From Gammaproteobacteria bacterium (lineage in GTDB: Bacteria; Pseudomonadota; Gammaproteobacteria; UWMA-0217): a DNA stretch of 60,974 nucleotides. Every line of letters starts with the position of its first letter. Position 1 is the first letter of the stretch. The stretch covers positions 1 through 60,974 of the forward strand of contig JALSHZ010000081.1 in the NCBI GenBank assembly GCA_026981985.1, in the 5' to 3' direction. A program made the position numbers and the translations under genes. Of this stretch, positions 39,789 to 49,334 are shown in pieces. Under the pieces are notes generated by a model. It was given only the letters and a program-made list of their open reading frames with translations, was not told the origin of the DNA and did no database searches.

Positions 39789-40613
39789 GTGGAACTGTCC
39801 CAACAAATCAAGACCTACCTGTCTCAACCCAACCCTGACCTGCTGGAAGCATCATTGCTGGTTGCACGGCATGCACAGCCATCACTGGTTACAGCAGAAT
39901 ACACCTGGCTGATCGATTCCTGGGCTACCGAGCTGGCCGAGCGCCTGCAAGGATTGCCCGACGCCCGCGCAAAACTGAAAAAGATCAATGACTTCCTATT
40001 TCGGGAACTGGGTTTCAGTGGCAATCACGACGATTACTACGACCCTCGCAACAACATGATCAACCACGTCATCGAGCGCCGCAAAGGCATACCGATCACG
40101 ATGGCAGTGCTGTACATCACGTTGGCACAACGGGTTGGGCTGGATGTCGTCGGCGCATCATTTCCCGGCCATTTCCTGGTCAAGATGAACCTCGACGAGG
40201 GCCTGATCGTTCTCGACCCCTTCAACAAGGGTGTCAGTCTTGGCGAAGACGATTTGAAGACCTTGCTCGAATACAACAATCTCAATACCGACACTGACAT
40301 GCTCTCTGTATCGCTACGCACCGCAACGCCGGAAGAGACGATACAGCGGATGTTGCGCAACCTGAAATCGGTTTACATCAAGGAAAAGCGCCAGGAATCC
40401 GCCCTGGAAATTCTCAACCTGATGCTCACCATCAATCCGAAGCTCACCGAGGAGCGGCGCGAACGCGGCCTGCTGCTGCGCGATATGGGCTGTCACCACA
40501 CCGCCCTGCTCGACCTGAACGACTATATGGAGCGCTCGAAAAAAGAGGAGCGGATCGCCGAGATCCGCCCCATCATCGTTGACCTGTTGCGGAGCACACC
40601 CGCGTTGCACTAG
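39789..40613 (+). CDS. SirB1-family (transglutaminase-like) protein with TPR-type tail
   Basis: A 274-residue protein. The SirB1/Transglut_core2 region spans about 45-190 (INDFLFRELGFSGNHDDYYDPRNN, RRKGIPITMAVLYITLAQRVGL, GASFPGHFLVKM, LDPFNKG). The C-terminal 80 residues are tandem helices resembling TPR motifs. The active-site cysteine of true transglutaminases is not evident. The GTG at 39789 is preferred because AAGAGG lies 8 bases upstream; a TTG at 39675 would add 38 residues of low-quality sequence. Function is unknown. Confidence 0.82.
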   Translation: MELSQQIKTYLSQPNPDLLEASLLVARHAQPSLVTAEYTWLIDSWATELAERLQGLPDARAKLKKINDFLFRELGFSGNHDDYYDPRNNMINHVIERRKGIPITMAVLYITLAQRVGLDVVGASFPGHFLVKMNLDEGLIVLDPFNKGVSLGEDDLKTLLEYNNLNTDTDMLSVSLRTATPEETIQRMLRNLKSVYIKEKRQESALEILNLMLTINPKLTEERRERGLLLRDMGCHHTALLDLNDYMERSKKEERIAEIRPIIVDLLRSTPALH

Positions 40614-41614
40614 CGAATAGAAATCTCCACACGTTCGCTAACCCCCTTGCCGTCGCCGCTGCCAATACCCTGGCTGCTGAGGCGGCGGGGGGAGATGCCT
40701 TTGGAGATGAGATACTTTTTGACACGCACCGCACGCCCCAATGACAACCTCAGGTTTTCATATTCATCCTTGCCCGATGCCGCATAGCCCTTGATATCGA
40801 ACCGCAGTTTGAAGAAGGCGGCAACATCACGGGCAAAGCGGTCGAGCTGGCGTGTGGCCTCGGCGTCGAGCATATCGCTGCCCGGCTGGAACTCGATGAC
40901 CGGCATGGTCAGGCTAAGCAATGCCCGGCTGCGCTCGGAACGCTTTGGCTTGGTCGTGGTGACGGTGGTACCGTATTTCACGCCGGTCGGGGCCACGGCA
41001 GCCACAGACTTGCCAAAACGCTTGACCAGCCCGACCGTCAGCATCGCCGCGTCCACATCATAGGCGGTGTATTCCAGCCGCAGGCCGAAACCGTCGCGCC
41101 AAGCGTATTCGGCGCCCGCACCAACCAGAACATGGTAGTCGTTCCCGCGCTCAAACAGCAGGTTGCTGCTGTTCTGCATCGCCCCCACGCCCAGCCGGCC
41201 ATAGAGTGAAAAGCCTTGTCTTGGCACCCCGGGGTAGTAGTAGCGCGATGGCGGCTGCGGTGACTGGTTGTAGAAATAGGCCAGTGCGGTGACGCCAAAA
41301 TCCCGATAGGCAACATGGCCGACCGGATCTCCACCAACATTGGACACTTCGGCTTCGCCGAGATCGGCATAATATCCCTCGACGCTGAAATAGCGCGAAA
41401 GATCATAGCCAGCAGCGATCATGAACCCGGCATCATTGTCGTCGCTGATTCGGTAGCAATCACAATCCGATGCTGGCTTGACACTGGAAAACCCCGCAGC
41501 CCCAGAGAGGAACCAGCGCGAATCCGCGGCGGTCTTGGCCACCGGTGCACCCACTAACGGGCCAGCAGCAAGCGCGAAGGCAATGGTTGCAAGCAGAAAC
41601 TTGTTGGCTGTCAC
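40610..41614 (-). CDS. OmpA-family outer-membrane protein
   Basis: A 334-residue protein with a signal peptide (about 1-22), an N-terminal eight-stranded beta-barrel domain (about 30-200; alternating strands such as DAGFMIAAGYDLSRYFSVEGYYADLG and GLRLEYTAYDVDAAMLTVGLVKRF), and a C-terminal OmpA/Pal peptidoglycan-binding domain (about 230-334; EFQPGSDMLDAEATRQLDRFA, NLRLSLGRAVRVKKYLISKGI, SERVEISIR). It overlaps the preceding surface-protein gene by 4 bases, so the two are co-translated. Tail-to-tail overlap of 4 bases with the SirB1-like gene. Confidence 0.9.
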   Translation of the reverse strand: MTANKFLLATIAFALAAGPLVGAPVAKTAADSRWFLSGAAGFSSVKPASDCDCYRISDDNDAGFMIAAGYDLSRYFSVEGYYADLGEAEVSNVGGDPVGHVAYRDFGVTALAYFYNQSPQPPSRYYYPGVPRQGFSLYGRLGVGAMQNSSNLLFERGNDYHVLVGAGAEYAWRDGFGLRLEYTAYDVDAAMLTVGLVKRFGKSVAAVAPTGVKYGTTVTTTKPKRSERSRALLSLTMPVIEFQPGSDMLDAEATRQLDRFARDVAAFFKLRFDIKGYAASGKDEYENLRLSLGRAVRVKKYLISKGISPRRLSSQGIGSGDGKGVSERVEISIR

Positions 41615-44028
41615 GATTGAAAACCCTCCCTGTGGGCATGAATCTTATTCCGTTTCTCTTGCCGCATCAGCCTGCCCGATATCAGCAGCGCCGGCAAGAA
41701 CCACCAAGTCATCGCTCCTCCGCCCCAGCCTGAAATGCCGGTCCGCAGCCGTGCTCCACTTACCTCCTGAAAGTCGGGAATACCATTGCCATTGGCATCG
41801 AGGGCGCGATTTCCGCCATCCCCCAGCACCGTCCCACGACCACCATCGTCGCTGCCAAGATCATCGATTCGACCATCCCCGTCGAAATCAACTCCACCGG
41901 CTTCGATAATGTCGAAAATGCCGTCGGCATCACTGTCGAGCTGGCGAAAATCGGCGACGCCATTGCCATCACTGTCGAGTGGTTGATGATAGCCCGACAC
42001 ACCGTCAGCCCTGCCATCGGCGTCGTCATCCTGCAAACCGGCCTCGATGACATCACCAATACTGTCATTGTCGCTATCCAGATCGAGATAGTCAGCCAGG
42101 CCATCACCATCCGTGTCCGTGATCTTGTAAGCATCGACTGCTGGCACCGAGGTGGAAGCGACATCGATTCGACCATCGGCGTTGCCATCTACCCGCGCGA
42201 CATCGTCCAGTGACAAGGACGACTCAAAAATATCGAAGATACCATCACCATCGGCATCAAGGTCGAGCTGATCGACCACGCCATCTCCATCGCTGTCCGC
42301 CGCAGCCTCGATATAATCGGGAATGCCGTCATTGTCATCATCGGGGTCGATTTTGTCCGCCAAGCCATCCAGGTCACTATCACCATTTCCCGGCTGCAGA
42401 ATGCGAATACGCACGGAAGCCGTACTCGTCTCCCCCGCCGCCCCTGTCAACGTGTAAGTAAAGCCATCTTCACCCTGAGCATCTGCTGCTGGTGTATAGA
42501 CAAATGCATCGCCGAGCCGCCGCAGCTCGCCCGATTCAGGCAATGCCGCAACATGCATGTCAACATCACGAGCCACCGGAATGCGGTCATTCCGCAGCAC
42601 ATTCAGCAATACCGATTGCCCCGCCATCACAACAAAGTCATCCCCCCTGGCAAGTAATGCCGCATCGGCACCAGCGACGTGAAACAGCGCCAGATCGATC
42701 ACCGTTTCATCCTCCTGCCGAAGATCGACAAGCCGTGGCAGCGGTGCACCAGCCACCCGATAATTGTCGGGAAAACCTGCACCATCCGTCACCAAGTCCA
42801 ACCAATATCGGCCAACGGGAAGCCCGTTGAATTGATAATCACCACGCGCATCGGTCTTGCGCACGCCGATCAAGCGGTCCAAACCCTGCTCGAAGCGACC
42901 ATCTCCGTCATCCATATACAAGCGTAACGTCAATCCTTCCAGCGCATCTTCCCCTTCGTCCTGTTTTCCTGAACCAGCGGCATCACGAAACACCTTGCCA
43001 GACAATGACAGCAGCTCTGCTGCGGTGAAGTACGCACCAATTCCGCCGTACAAATCGCCATCACCACCGAAATTTCCAGTTGCATCGGGTACGTTGCTGC
43101 GGCTGGTGGTCAATGGATAGGCCGCAGGGTTCAACAGATCGATCGTCTCCTCGACATCGGCGCCGAATAGTGAGAAACCGTAGAGCATTTCACCGGGCTC
43201 GATACCGAGCGCGTCAAGAGAGACGAAGGTCGCACCGAACATCTCAACGGTATCGCTGCGCAGGGAAACCGGCGGGCCGTTGGGCGGCTGGTGCGCATTG
43301 GCAAGGAAATCGCTCCGAAGCGCGATATCAGAGACGCCATAACGCAATGCATCGGCATCTGAGCTGTCGTGTGCGTGAATGGTTAGCAGATCACCGTATC
43401 CGGCCACCCGCCCGGTCGCATCGAGCGCAGTAATGGCCGCGACCTTAACCGGGCTGTTGGCACCCTTTTCGGCAATGAGAAAACCAGCTCGATCGAACAA
43501 TTCAGCCTTCGGCGGCGGGAGAATACCGCTGGGGAAAATAATATCGATCCGCTCGATATTGCCAGCCGTTGCCAAGCCGCCGGAATCCTGATTAGAAAAG
43601 ACATCGAGCAATCCCCGATTGACAATGTTTTCCCGCAGCAACCGCCCAGCCTCACAATTCGCTGAATCATCACCGGGAAAATCAGGCTGAAACGAGAGCA
43701 ACTTGCGGCCCATCTCCACAAATAGCGAGCAGCTCATGCCGCTGACCTGGGGGTTATCGACCCTGTGAATAGCAATGCGTGGCGCGGGATAGCGATGAGT
43801 GAACCTTGCGCCCCCATGGGAAAACGCTTCAAGCGTCAGGTTGACACCGACACCCCAACGATAGCGGTCATCACCAACCTTATAGGAAGAAGGCGCAGCG
43901 AAACGGTGTGCCAGCTCGACCTCTGCCACCTCACCGCGCGCCAAAACGATCGCCGGCAACAGCAGCCCCGTCACGAGGGCAAAACGGGACAGCCCCTCCA
44001 ATAACCATCTCAACTCATTCACCGACAT
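41611..44028 (-). CDS. Large surface protein: SdrD-B-like and cadherin-like domains, calcium repeats, GlyGly-CTERM-like tail
   Basis: An 805-residue exported protein of unknown function. Signal segment at about 10-31. A unique N-terminal region (about 35-345) contains two cysteines (CSLF, NCEAG). Then come an SdrD-B/Cna-B-like domain (about 355-440; LSGKVFRDAAGSGKQDEGE ... DYQFNGLPVGRYWLDL), a cadherin-like beta domain (about 465-550; LNVLRNDR ... FVYTPAADAQGEDGFTYTL), at least eight acidic DxDxDGxxD repeats (about 555-755), and a C-terminal GWGGGAM-hydrophobic-RLMRQEKR tail resembling a GlyGly-CTERM sorting signal. It is translated with the downstream OmpA gene, suggesting an anchored surface complex. 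Domain boundaries are estimated by eye. Confidence 0.75.
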   Translation of the reverse strand: MSVNELRWLLEGLSRFALVTGLLLPAIVLARGEVAEVELAHRFAAPSSYKVGDDRYRWGVGVNLTLEAFSHGGARFTHRYPAPRIAIHRVDNPQVSGMSCSLFVEMGRKLLSFQPDFPGDDSANCEAGRLLRENIVNRGLLDVFSNQDSGGLATAGNIERIDIIFPSGILPPPKAELFDRAGFLIAEKGANSPVKVAAITALDATGRVAGYGDLLTIHAHDSSDADALRYGVSDIALRSDFLANAHQPPNGPPVSLRSDTVEMFGATFVSLDALGIEPGEMLYGFSLFGADVEETIDLLNPAAYPLTTSRSNVPDATGNFGGDGDLYGGIGAYFTAAELLSLSGKVFRDAAGSGKQDEGEDALEGLTLRLYMDDGDGRFEQGLDRLIGVRKTDARGDYQFNGLPVGRYWLDLVTDGAGFPDNYRVAGAPLPRLVDLRQEDETVIDLALFHVAGADAALLARGDDFVVMAGQSVLLNVLRNDRIPVARDVDMHVAALPESGELRRLGDAFVYTPAADAQGEDGFTYTLTGAAGETSTASVRIRILQPGNGDSDLDGLADKIDPDDDNDGIPDYIEAAADSDGDGVVDQLDLDADGDGIFDIFESSLSLDDVARVDGNADGRIDVASTSVPAVDAYKITDTDGDGLADYLDLDSDNDSIGDVIEAGLQDDDADGRADGVSGYHQPLDSDGNGVADFRQLDSDADGIFDIIEAGGVDFDGDGRIDDLGSDDGGRGTVLGDGGNRALDANGNGIPDFQEVSGARLRTGISGWGGGAMTWWFLPALLISGRLMRQEKRNKIHAHREGFQS

Positions 44029-44678
44029 CCCAAATCCCTTTAGCTATAAAGCTTAATTTCCTGAAAAACCGAGGTTTTCTCGAAGATACCAATTATAGCC
44101 TATTTTCGCGGGGGTAAACCTGACTCATCAAACCCAGATAGAAGAACTTGCGAGTGCAAAATCACTAGACATCCAGTTTCACAACGTTGCACCTTCACGA
44201 CGGCCGCGAACAACGCATAGCCCATCGGAGCTAGACCTTTTGGTCAACAAACGATTCATAGGCACACCGCTACCGTGACCCATAACTCAATGACTTACGC
44301 CACGACTCCACGTCACTGGAGGGCAGCCCACGGACATCTATCTAGCCGTCACGGGTTACTGTGCAGATCGTCACTTGTTGTTAAATTACACACAGCCATA
44401 GGGATTGGGTCATCAATACTATGGCTGCAGAAGTTCATTCATCCGTTCTTCTGCTGTTTTACCGGGTTACAAGACGACGATCGGACGGACAAAATCAGAA
44501 ATTGGTGATAGTCCGCCATCAGGAACGACAACAACTGATCCGGGATCACATCAGCACTGTGTAACAACGGGGGTTGGTTGCAGAATGCTGGCCAGAATGT
44601 GGAACCGGATAATGATCCTCCTGATTTCCGGCAACCGTGCTTTGACCCGGTCTTTGTATTCCAGTGGGGGCTGGATTT

Positions 44679-44712
44679 AAAGCTGACGCATTGGCGTCAG
44701 CTTTATTTTTTT
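44679..44712 (+). terminator. Orphan intrinsic terminator
   Basis: AAAGCTGACGC-ATTG-GCGTCAGCTTT is a perfect 11-bp stem followed by ATTTTTTT on the plus strand. No plus-strand gene precedes it for about 4 kb, so it ends either an unannotated small RNA or a decayed gene. Confidence 0.8.
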
Positions 44713-44726
44713 CTGGTGTTCGTTCG

Positions 44727-44800
44727 TAACTGCTCAGCTCACCACTGAAACACGTCATCTCTGCGTTCAGATCCTGTATCCGCTTCAATCCCAGCTGTAC
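44727..44800. repeat. Left end of MITE-like element E3
   Basis: TAACTGCTCAGCTCACCACTG at 44727 is shared almost exactly with E2 and is followed by a matching CTCTGCGTT. No matching right end was found downstream before 45 kb, so the element appears truncated; the right boundary given is approximate. Confidence 0.5.
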
Positions 44801-45051
44801 CACAGCCCATTTCGCTTTGGCGTCCGCCATGCTCTATGATGCCTGTAACTTGTCGTAACACTTGGCGGTAACCATATCACCAGCCATGCTGCTATGACGG
44901 ATTGCAGCCAAAACACCAGCCTCATCACATCTGTGTTGATGTAAACAACTGATATTTAGAAAGTTGGTGTGACGCCTTCTACGTTTTCAGGCTATGAAAA
45001 GGCTACAATCACCGCAGTAATCAATGTCAACAGGAGACCCCACCAGCAACC

Positions 45052-47682
45052 TTGAAAACCCCATCGACCAATCTGCTGCTGTATGTCATCGTCGCCGCGC
45101 TAACGATTTTTGCGTGGGCGGCACTCAATCGTCCTGGCGATGAACTCTCGTGGTCCCATAGCATTCAAGGCGTATCCTTTTCACCATTGCGAGCGGAACA
45201 CGACCCTACTAAAGGGCGTTACCCCACTACGGCCCAGATCGATGAGGATCTCGCCTTGTTGTCCGGCGATGTCGAGAACATCCGGACCTATACGGTCAAA
45301 GATGACTTGTACCAGATACCCCGTCTGGCCAAAGCCCATAATCTGAAGGTCACACTCGGCGCCCATCTGTCGGGCGACATGTCGGAAGACGCGGCGGAGC
45401 TCAAACGCCTGATCACCGTCGCGAAAGAAAACTGGGATACGGTAGACCGGGTGATCATCGGCAACGAAACATTGTTGACCAACACACTCACGGTCGATCG
45501 GCTGGCTACTTACCTGGATCGTGTACGGCGCTCACTGCCGATGCCGGTGAGTACTGCCGAACCCTGGCATATCTGGCTGAAACATCCGGAACTCGTCAAA
45601 CGGGTCGACTTCATTACCGTCCACCTGCTCCCCTATTGGGAGGGCTTGCCGGCAGATGCTGCGGTAGGCTATCTGCTGCAGCGCTACCGCGAACTACAAG
45701 CGACCTATCCCAACAAGCCGATCGTGATCGGTGAGGTTGGTTGGCCGAGCAATGGTCGCCAACGTGAAGCCTCAGTGCCATCACTGAGCAATCAGGCCAT
45801 GTTTCTCAAACGGTTTCTAACACTCGCCAGAAACGAAGGCTGGACATACTTCATCATTGAAGCATTTGATCAGCCATGGAAAGCAGAAACCGAAGGCGGT
45901 GCCGGTGCCTATTGGGGGCTTTACGACGTCAACCGCAGCCCCAAGTTTTCTTTCACTCAGCCGGTGCTCGACATTCCCCAGTGGAAACTGCTCGCCGCGC
46001 TTTCGGTCGCATTCGCTATCCTGGTGCTGGGCCCTTTGCTGCGCAGCGAGCACAATCTCACATCGATTGGCCGCAGCTTTCTTGCAGTGGTTACCTTCGC
46101 AGCCGTCACCGCCATTGTCTGGCTGATCTACAGCTATACCAAACAATACCTGACCTGGAGTTCCATCGTGCTGGGTTTTGTGATGTTGCTGGCCGTACTG
46201 GGCTTGATCATGGTGCTGCTGGCGGAAGCGCATGAATGGGCAGAAGCACTGTGGGCAGGGAAGCCAAAACGACCTTTTCAGCCGCCCCAGCTGACGGATG
46301 ACGAACTGCCTTTCGTGTCGATCCACATCCCGGCCTACAGCGAACCGCCCGAGATGCTGAAGGAAACCCTGAATGCACTGGCCGCTCTGGACTATCCGCA
46401 TTTTGAAGTATTGTTGATCGACAACAACACCACAGACCCGGCGCTGTGGCAGCCGGTACGTGACCACTGCCACAAACTCGGTTCACGCTTTCGCTTCTTC
46501 CACTTCGACAAACTGGCAGGCTTCAAGGCCGGCGCCATGAATGTGGCACTGCGCGAAACCAACCCCGCAGCCGAGGTGGTTGCCGTCATCGACAGCGATT
46601 ACATCGTCGAACGCAACTGGCTACGCGACTTGGCGCCCGCTTTCAGCGACCCGGAGCTTGGCATCATGCAGGCGCCGCAGGATTATCGCGACGGTGACCG
46701 GAACCTGTTCAAGGCAATGTGTCACGCCGAATACCGCGGCTTTTTCCAGATCGGTATGGTGACGCGCAACGAGCGCAACGCCATTATCCAGCACGGTACG
46801 ATGACGATGATCCGCAAATCGGTACTGACGGAAGTCGGCGGCTGGAGCGAGTGGTGCATCACCGAAGATGCAGAGTTGGGTCTGCGTGTGTTCGAACACG
46901 GCTACAAAGCGCAATATGTGCCGGTCAGCTATGGTCGCGGCCTGATCCCGGACAACTTTCTCGATTTCAAAAAGCAGCGCTACCGCTGGGCCTACGGCGC
47001 CATGATCATCATGCGCCGCCACTTCAAGGAGCTGATGGGCTTCAAGCCAACCCACCTCACCCGTGGCCAGCGCTATCATTTCATCGCCGGCTGGCTGCCG
47101 TGGGTATCCGACGGCCTGAGCCTGATCATCAACATGACTGCGCTGTTCTGGACCGTAGGCATGGTTGTATTGCCAGAACATTTCGATCCACCACTGATGA
47201 TGTTTGCGCTGTTTCCATTGGCGCTGTTTGCCTTCAAGCTGGTGAAGCTGACTTTTCTCTACCAGCTGAGAGTAGGTGCCAATGCACGCCAAAGCCTTGG
47301 CGCAGCGATCGCCGGACTCGCGCTGGCACACGGCATTTCTCGCGCAGTGATTACCGGGTTCACCAACAGCAGCCTGGGCTTTTTCCGCACACCGAAAATG
47401 GCCAGCCATTCTGCCTTTCTGCAAGCGCTGAACCATGCGCGTGAAGAGCTACTGCTAATGCTGGCGATGTGGCTGGGTGCCTGGGCCATCTGGCAGATCC
47501 ATGGCTTGCAGATACCAGACACGAAAATCTGGATCACCATGCTGCTGGTGCAGTCCATCCCCTATGCCGCAGCGGTGACAATGAGCCTGATCAGTAGCCG
47601 GCCGGACCTCCCCGCCAGTCTGATCGGCCCCATGGCCAGTCTGAAAAAACCGGCCTACCCTTCCGATTCACCCACGGCATGA
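45052..47682 (+). CDS. NdvB-like beta-glucan synthase: GH17 domain fused to GT2 membrane synthase
   Basis: An 876-residue inner-membrane protein. After an N-terminal anchor (about 8-24) comes a GH17 domain (about 35-300) with both catalytic glutamates visible: E139 in VIIGNETLL and E228 in VIGEVGWPS. Two or more membrane helices (about 312-332, 342-362, 368-392) lead to a family 2 glycosyltransferase domain (about 418-660) with D514-S-D516 (IDSDYIVE), TED 605-607 and QRYRW 642-646, the processive synthase set. More helices follow. GH17-GT2 fusions in Pseudomonas (NdvB) make cyclic beta-1,3-glucans, the GH17 part acting as transglycosylase. The start is TTG at 45052. It converges with a phosphoglycerol-transferase-like gene. 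Confidence 0.85.
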   Translation: MKTPSTNLLLYVIVAALTIFAWAALNRPGDELSWSHSIQGVSFSPLRAEHDPTKGRYPTTAQIDEDLALLSGDVENIRTYTVKDDLYQIPRLAKAHNLKVTLGAHLSGDMSEDAAELKRLITVAKENWDTVDRVIIGNETLLTNTLTVDRLATYLDRVRRSLPMPVSTAEPWHIWLKHPELVKRVDFITVHLLPYWEGLPADAAVGYLLQRYRELQATYPNKPIVIGEVGWPSNGRQREASVPSLSNQAMFLKRFLTLARNEGWTYFIIEAFDQPWKAETEGGAGAYWGLYDVNRSPKFSFTQPVLDIPQWKLLAALSVAFAILVLGPLLRSEHNLTSIGRSFLAVVTFAAVTAIVWLIYSYTKQYLTWSSIVLGFVMLLAVLGLIMVLLAEAHEWAEALWAGKPKRPFQPPQLTDDELPFVSIHIPAYSEPPEMLKETLNALAALDYPHFEVLLIDNNTTDPALWQPVRDHCHKLGSRFRFFHFDKLAGFKAGAMNVALRETNPAAEVVAVIDSDYIVERNWLRDLAPAFSDPELGIMQAPQDYRDGDRNLFKAMCHAEYRGFFQIGMVTRNERNAIIQHGTMTMIRKSVLTEVGGWSEWCITEDAELGLRVFEHGYKAQYVPVSYGRGLIPDNFLDFKKQRYRWAYGAMIIMRRHFKELMGFKPTHLTRGQRYHFIAGWLPWVSDGLSLIINMTALFWTVGMVVLPEHFDPPLMMFALFPLALFAFKLVKLTFLYQLRVGANARQSLGAAIAGLALAHGISRAVITGFTNSSLGFFRTPKMASHSAFLQALNHAREELLLMLAMWLGAWAIWQIHGLQIPDTKIWITMLLVQSIPYAAAVTMSLISSRPDLPASLIGPMASLKKPAYPSDSPTA

Positions 47683-49334
47683 GCCATCAGACGGCGATAC
47701 TGCCGCTGCAATGTTTGCGCTGATCGCGGCTGGCAGCTTTGCGTTTCACAGTACCGACCATCGAGCAGCAGCCGATAGACCAGCGCCGGCACATCGTAGT
47801 GGTGAAAGTCTGTCAGTGACAGCGGCCTGCCCCGATCGAACACCGCCAGCAGTGTCAGCTTGCTGCTGTCTTCCCTGCCCGCCAGATATCCGAGCTGTTC
47901 ATACACGCCCTTGCCCTCAGGCATCGGCGGCACATGATCCCCGAGCACAATCACAATACTGTCCGGATCCATCTTCTTGAGCGCATTGATATGCTCGGCA
48001 ATCGCCTTGCTGCGATAGTAGATCTGGTTGACGATAGCCAACAGGTCGTCGTTGACCGGGCCGCCTGAGGTCACCTCAACCACACGAGGCCGCTGCGTTT
48101 CATCAAGCTTGAACGGGATGTGGCCGTAAATTGTCATCACATAATTCAACAGCGGCCCCGTCCCCAGCTGGCGGCGAATAAATTCGCGATTCTGTCGCAA
48201 CAACACTGCGTCGAACATATACTGCTCGGCATCGACATCACCGGTCGAAAGATAGCTATTATCGGCGGCGGCGTACTCCCGCGGAAAATGAATCTCGTCA
48301 AAGCCGACGCCTTTGAGGGCCGCCCGGGCGTTGAAGAACTCCGGCTTGAACCCCTCCGTGGCAATGCTGCGGTAGCCGATACGCTGCAAGGCATCCGGCA
48401 GACAATGAATCCTTGCAGCACTGAACAGGTTGAATTCGATGGTGCCAAACTCCTGCATGGCGGGAACGCCGCAAAGCACCTCGAATTCCGCCTGCGCGGT
48501 ATACCCCCCATAGACCGGCGAACGCGACAGGCTGCCAGTACCATCGAGCAGCAATTTGCGGAAATCGGGATGCACCGGATCCATGTTGAAACGCAGTTTT
48601 TCCAGCCGCAGTGGATCAAGAAAACCTTCCAGCATGACGATATGCACATTGCGAGACGCAGCAACGCCACGCAGTTGCTGCAAGCGCCGCTCATTCTCAG
48701 CCTCATAGCCGGCATCGTCGCGATAGTCTGCAAGCGACTGCAACGCCTGTTGCCGTCGCGCCGCCTGATAGAGCACCATCGAGATGCGTCCATTGAGGCC
48801 TACCGAACGGTAGTCAGACCAAACGATTGGCGGATTGGCTAGCGTGGTAAAACCCTGCAGAAACCATGCTGGCCGCATACTGATCACGGCAACCAGCGCC
48901 ACCAGTGGCAGCACCGACAGCAGCGCGCGTCGCGTACCTGGCCAACGCAGCCGCGACGCCACCAGCAGTAAGGGCAGGCCGAGTACGGCGGCGATACCCA
49001 ACGATTGTTGCCACGGCAGCACGTCGATCAGCTCTGGCAACTCCTGAATTTCACTGAGCCGGAAGACGCGACCCAATAACAGGTAGTAGACATCCAGAAA
49101 GAAGTAGACCAGCAGCACGGGAATAGCTGCCAGCAGCGCCCGAAACCGCTGCGCCGGCAAAAAACTGCGCACCAGCAGGTAAAAATAGAGCACCAGCGGC
49201 AGTTCCAGCGCCTTGTGCCACGACAGCGGCTGCAAGCCACCTCCGCTCCAGAACTGTTTTGTCATCACAAACAGCACCAGGGCGAATACGAGGTACTCAG
49301 CCAGATGCCTGATGGCGGTCCTGCTATGCAACAC
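47655..49334 (-). CDS. Membrane phosphoglycerol-transferase-like protein (LtaS/OpgB sulfatase superfamily)
   Basis: A roughly 559-residue protein with about five N-terminal membrane helices (to residue 165) and a periplasmic sulfatase-fold domain. Visible metal and catalytic residues are the glutamate in HIVMLEGFLDP (about E236), the nucleophile threonine in GGYTAQAEFEVLCG (about T279) and LGDHVPP (about D466-H467), as in LtaS and OpgB, which transfer phosphoglycerol from lipids. The GTG at 49334 is preferred because GGGAGAGGGAGA precedes it; an ATG at 49355 is the alternative. Its end overlaps the glucan synthase end by 28 bases, suggesting it decorates that glucan. Confidence 0.82.
   Translation of the reverse strand: MLHSRTAIRHLAEYLVFALVLFVMTKQFWSGGGLQPLSWHKALELPLVLYFYLLVRSFLPAQRFRALLAAIPVLLVYFFLDVYYLLLGRVFRLSEIQELPELIDVLPWQQSLGIAAVLGLPLLLVASRLRWPGTRRALLSVLPLVALVAVISMRPAWFLQGFTTLANPPIVWSDYRSVGLNGRISMVLYQAARRQQALQSLADYRDDAGYEAENERRLQQLRGVAASRNVHIVMLEGFLDPLRLEKLRFNMDPVHPDFRKLLLDGTGSLSRSPVYGGYTAQAEFEVLCGVPAMQEFGTIEFNLFSAARIHCLPDALQRIGYRSIATEGFKPEFFNARAALKGVGFDEIHFPREYAAADNSYLSTGDVDAEQYMFDAVLLRQNREFIRRQLGTGPLLNYVMTIYGHIPFKLDETQRPRVVEVTSGGPVNDDLLAIVNQIYYRSKAIAEHINALKKMDPDSIVIVLGDHVPPMPEGKGVYEQLGYLAGREDSSKLTLLAVFDRGRPLSLTDFHHYDVPALVYRLLLDGRYCETQSCQPRSAQTLQRQYRRLMAHAVGESEG

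Larger units (their letters stand above)
44029..45051. other. 1-kb non-coding interval with decayed sequence and element E3 end
   Basis: No complete gene is visible. From about 44539 to 44750 the plus strand has an open but start-less frame encoding NNGGWLQNAGQNVEPDND and then DFRQPCFDPVFVFQWGLDLK, which runs through a strong terminator hairpin; it looks like a gene relic. From 44727 the left end of a third MITE-like element begins. The last 100 bases hold the promoter and leader of the TTG-started glucan synthase gene, with an AGGAGA ribosome site at 45032-45037. Confidence 0.5.

Noticed and set aside
44546-44830. 94-codon minus-strand ORF over the terminator and E3 end
   Set aside because: Runs through a strong plus-strand terminator and the repeat terminus; similar 'LSSY' peptides arise at E1 and E2 simply from the shared repeat.
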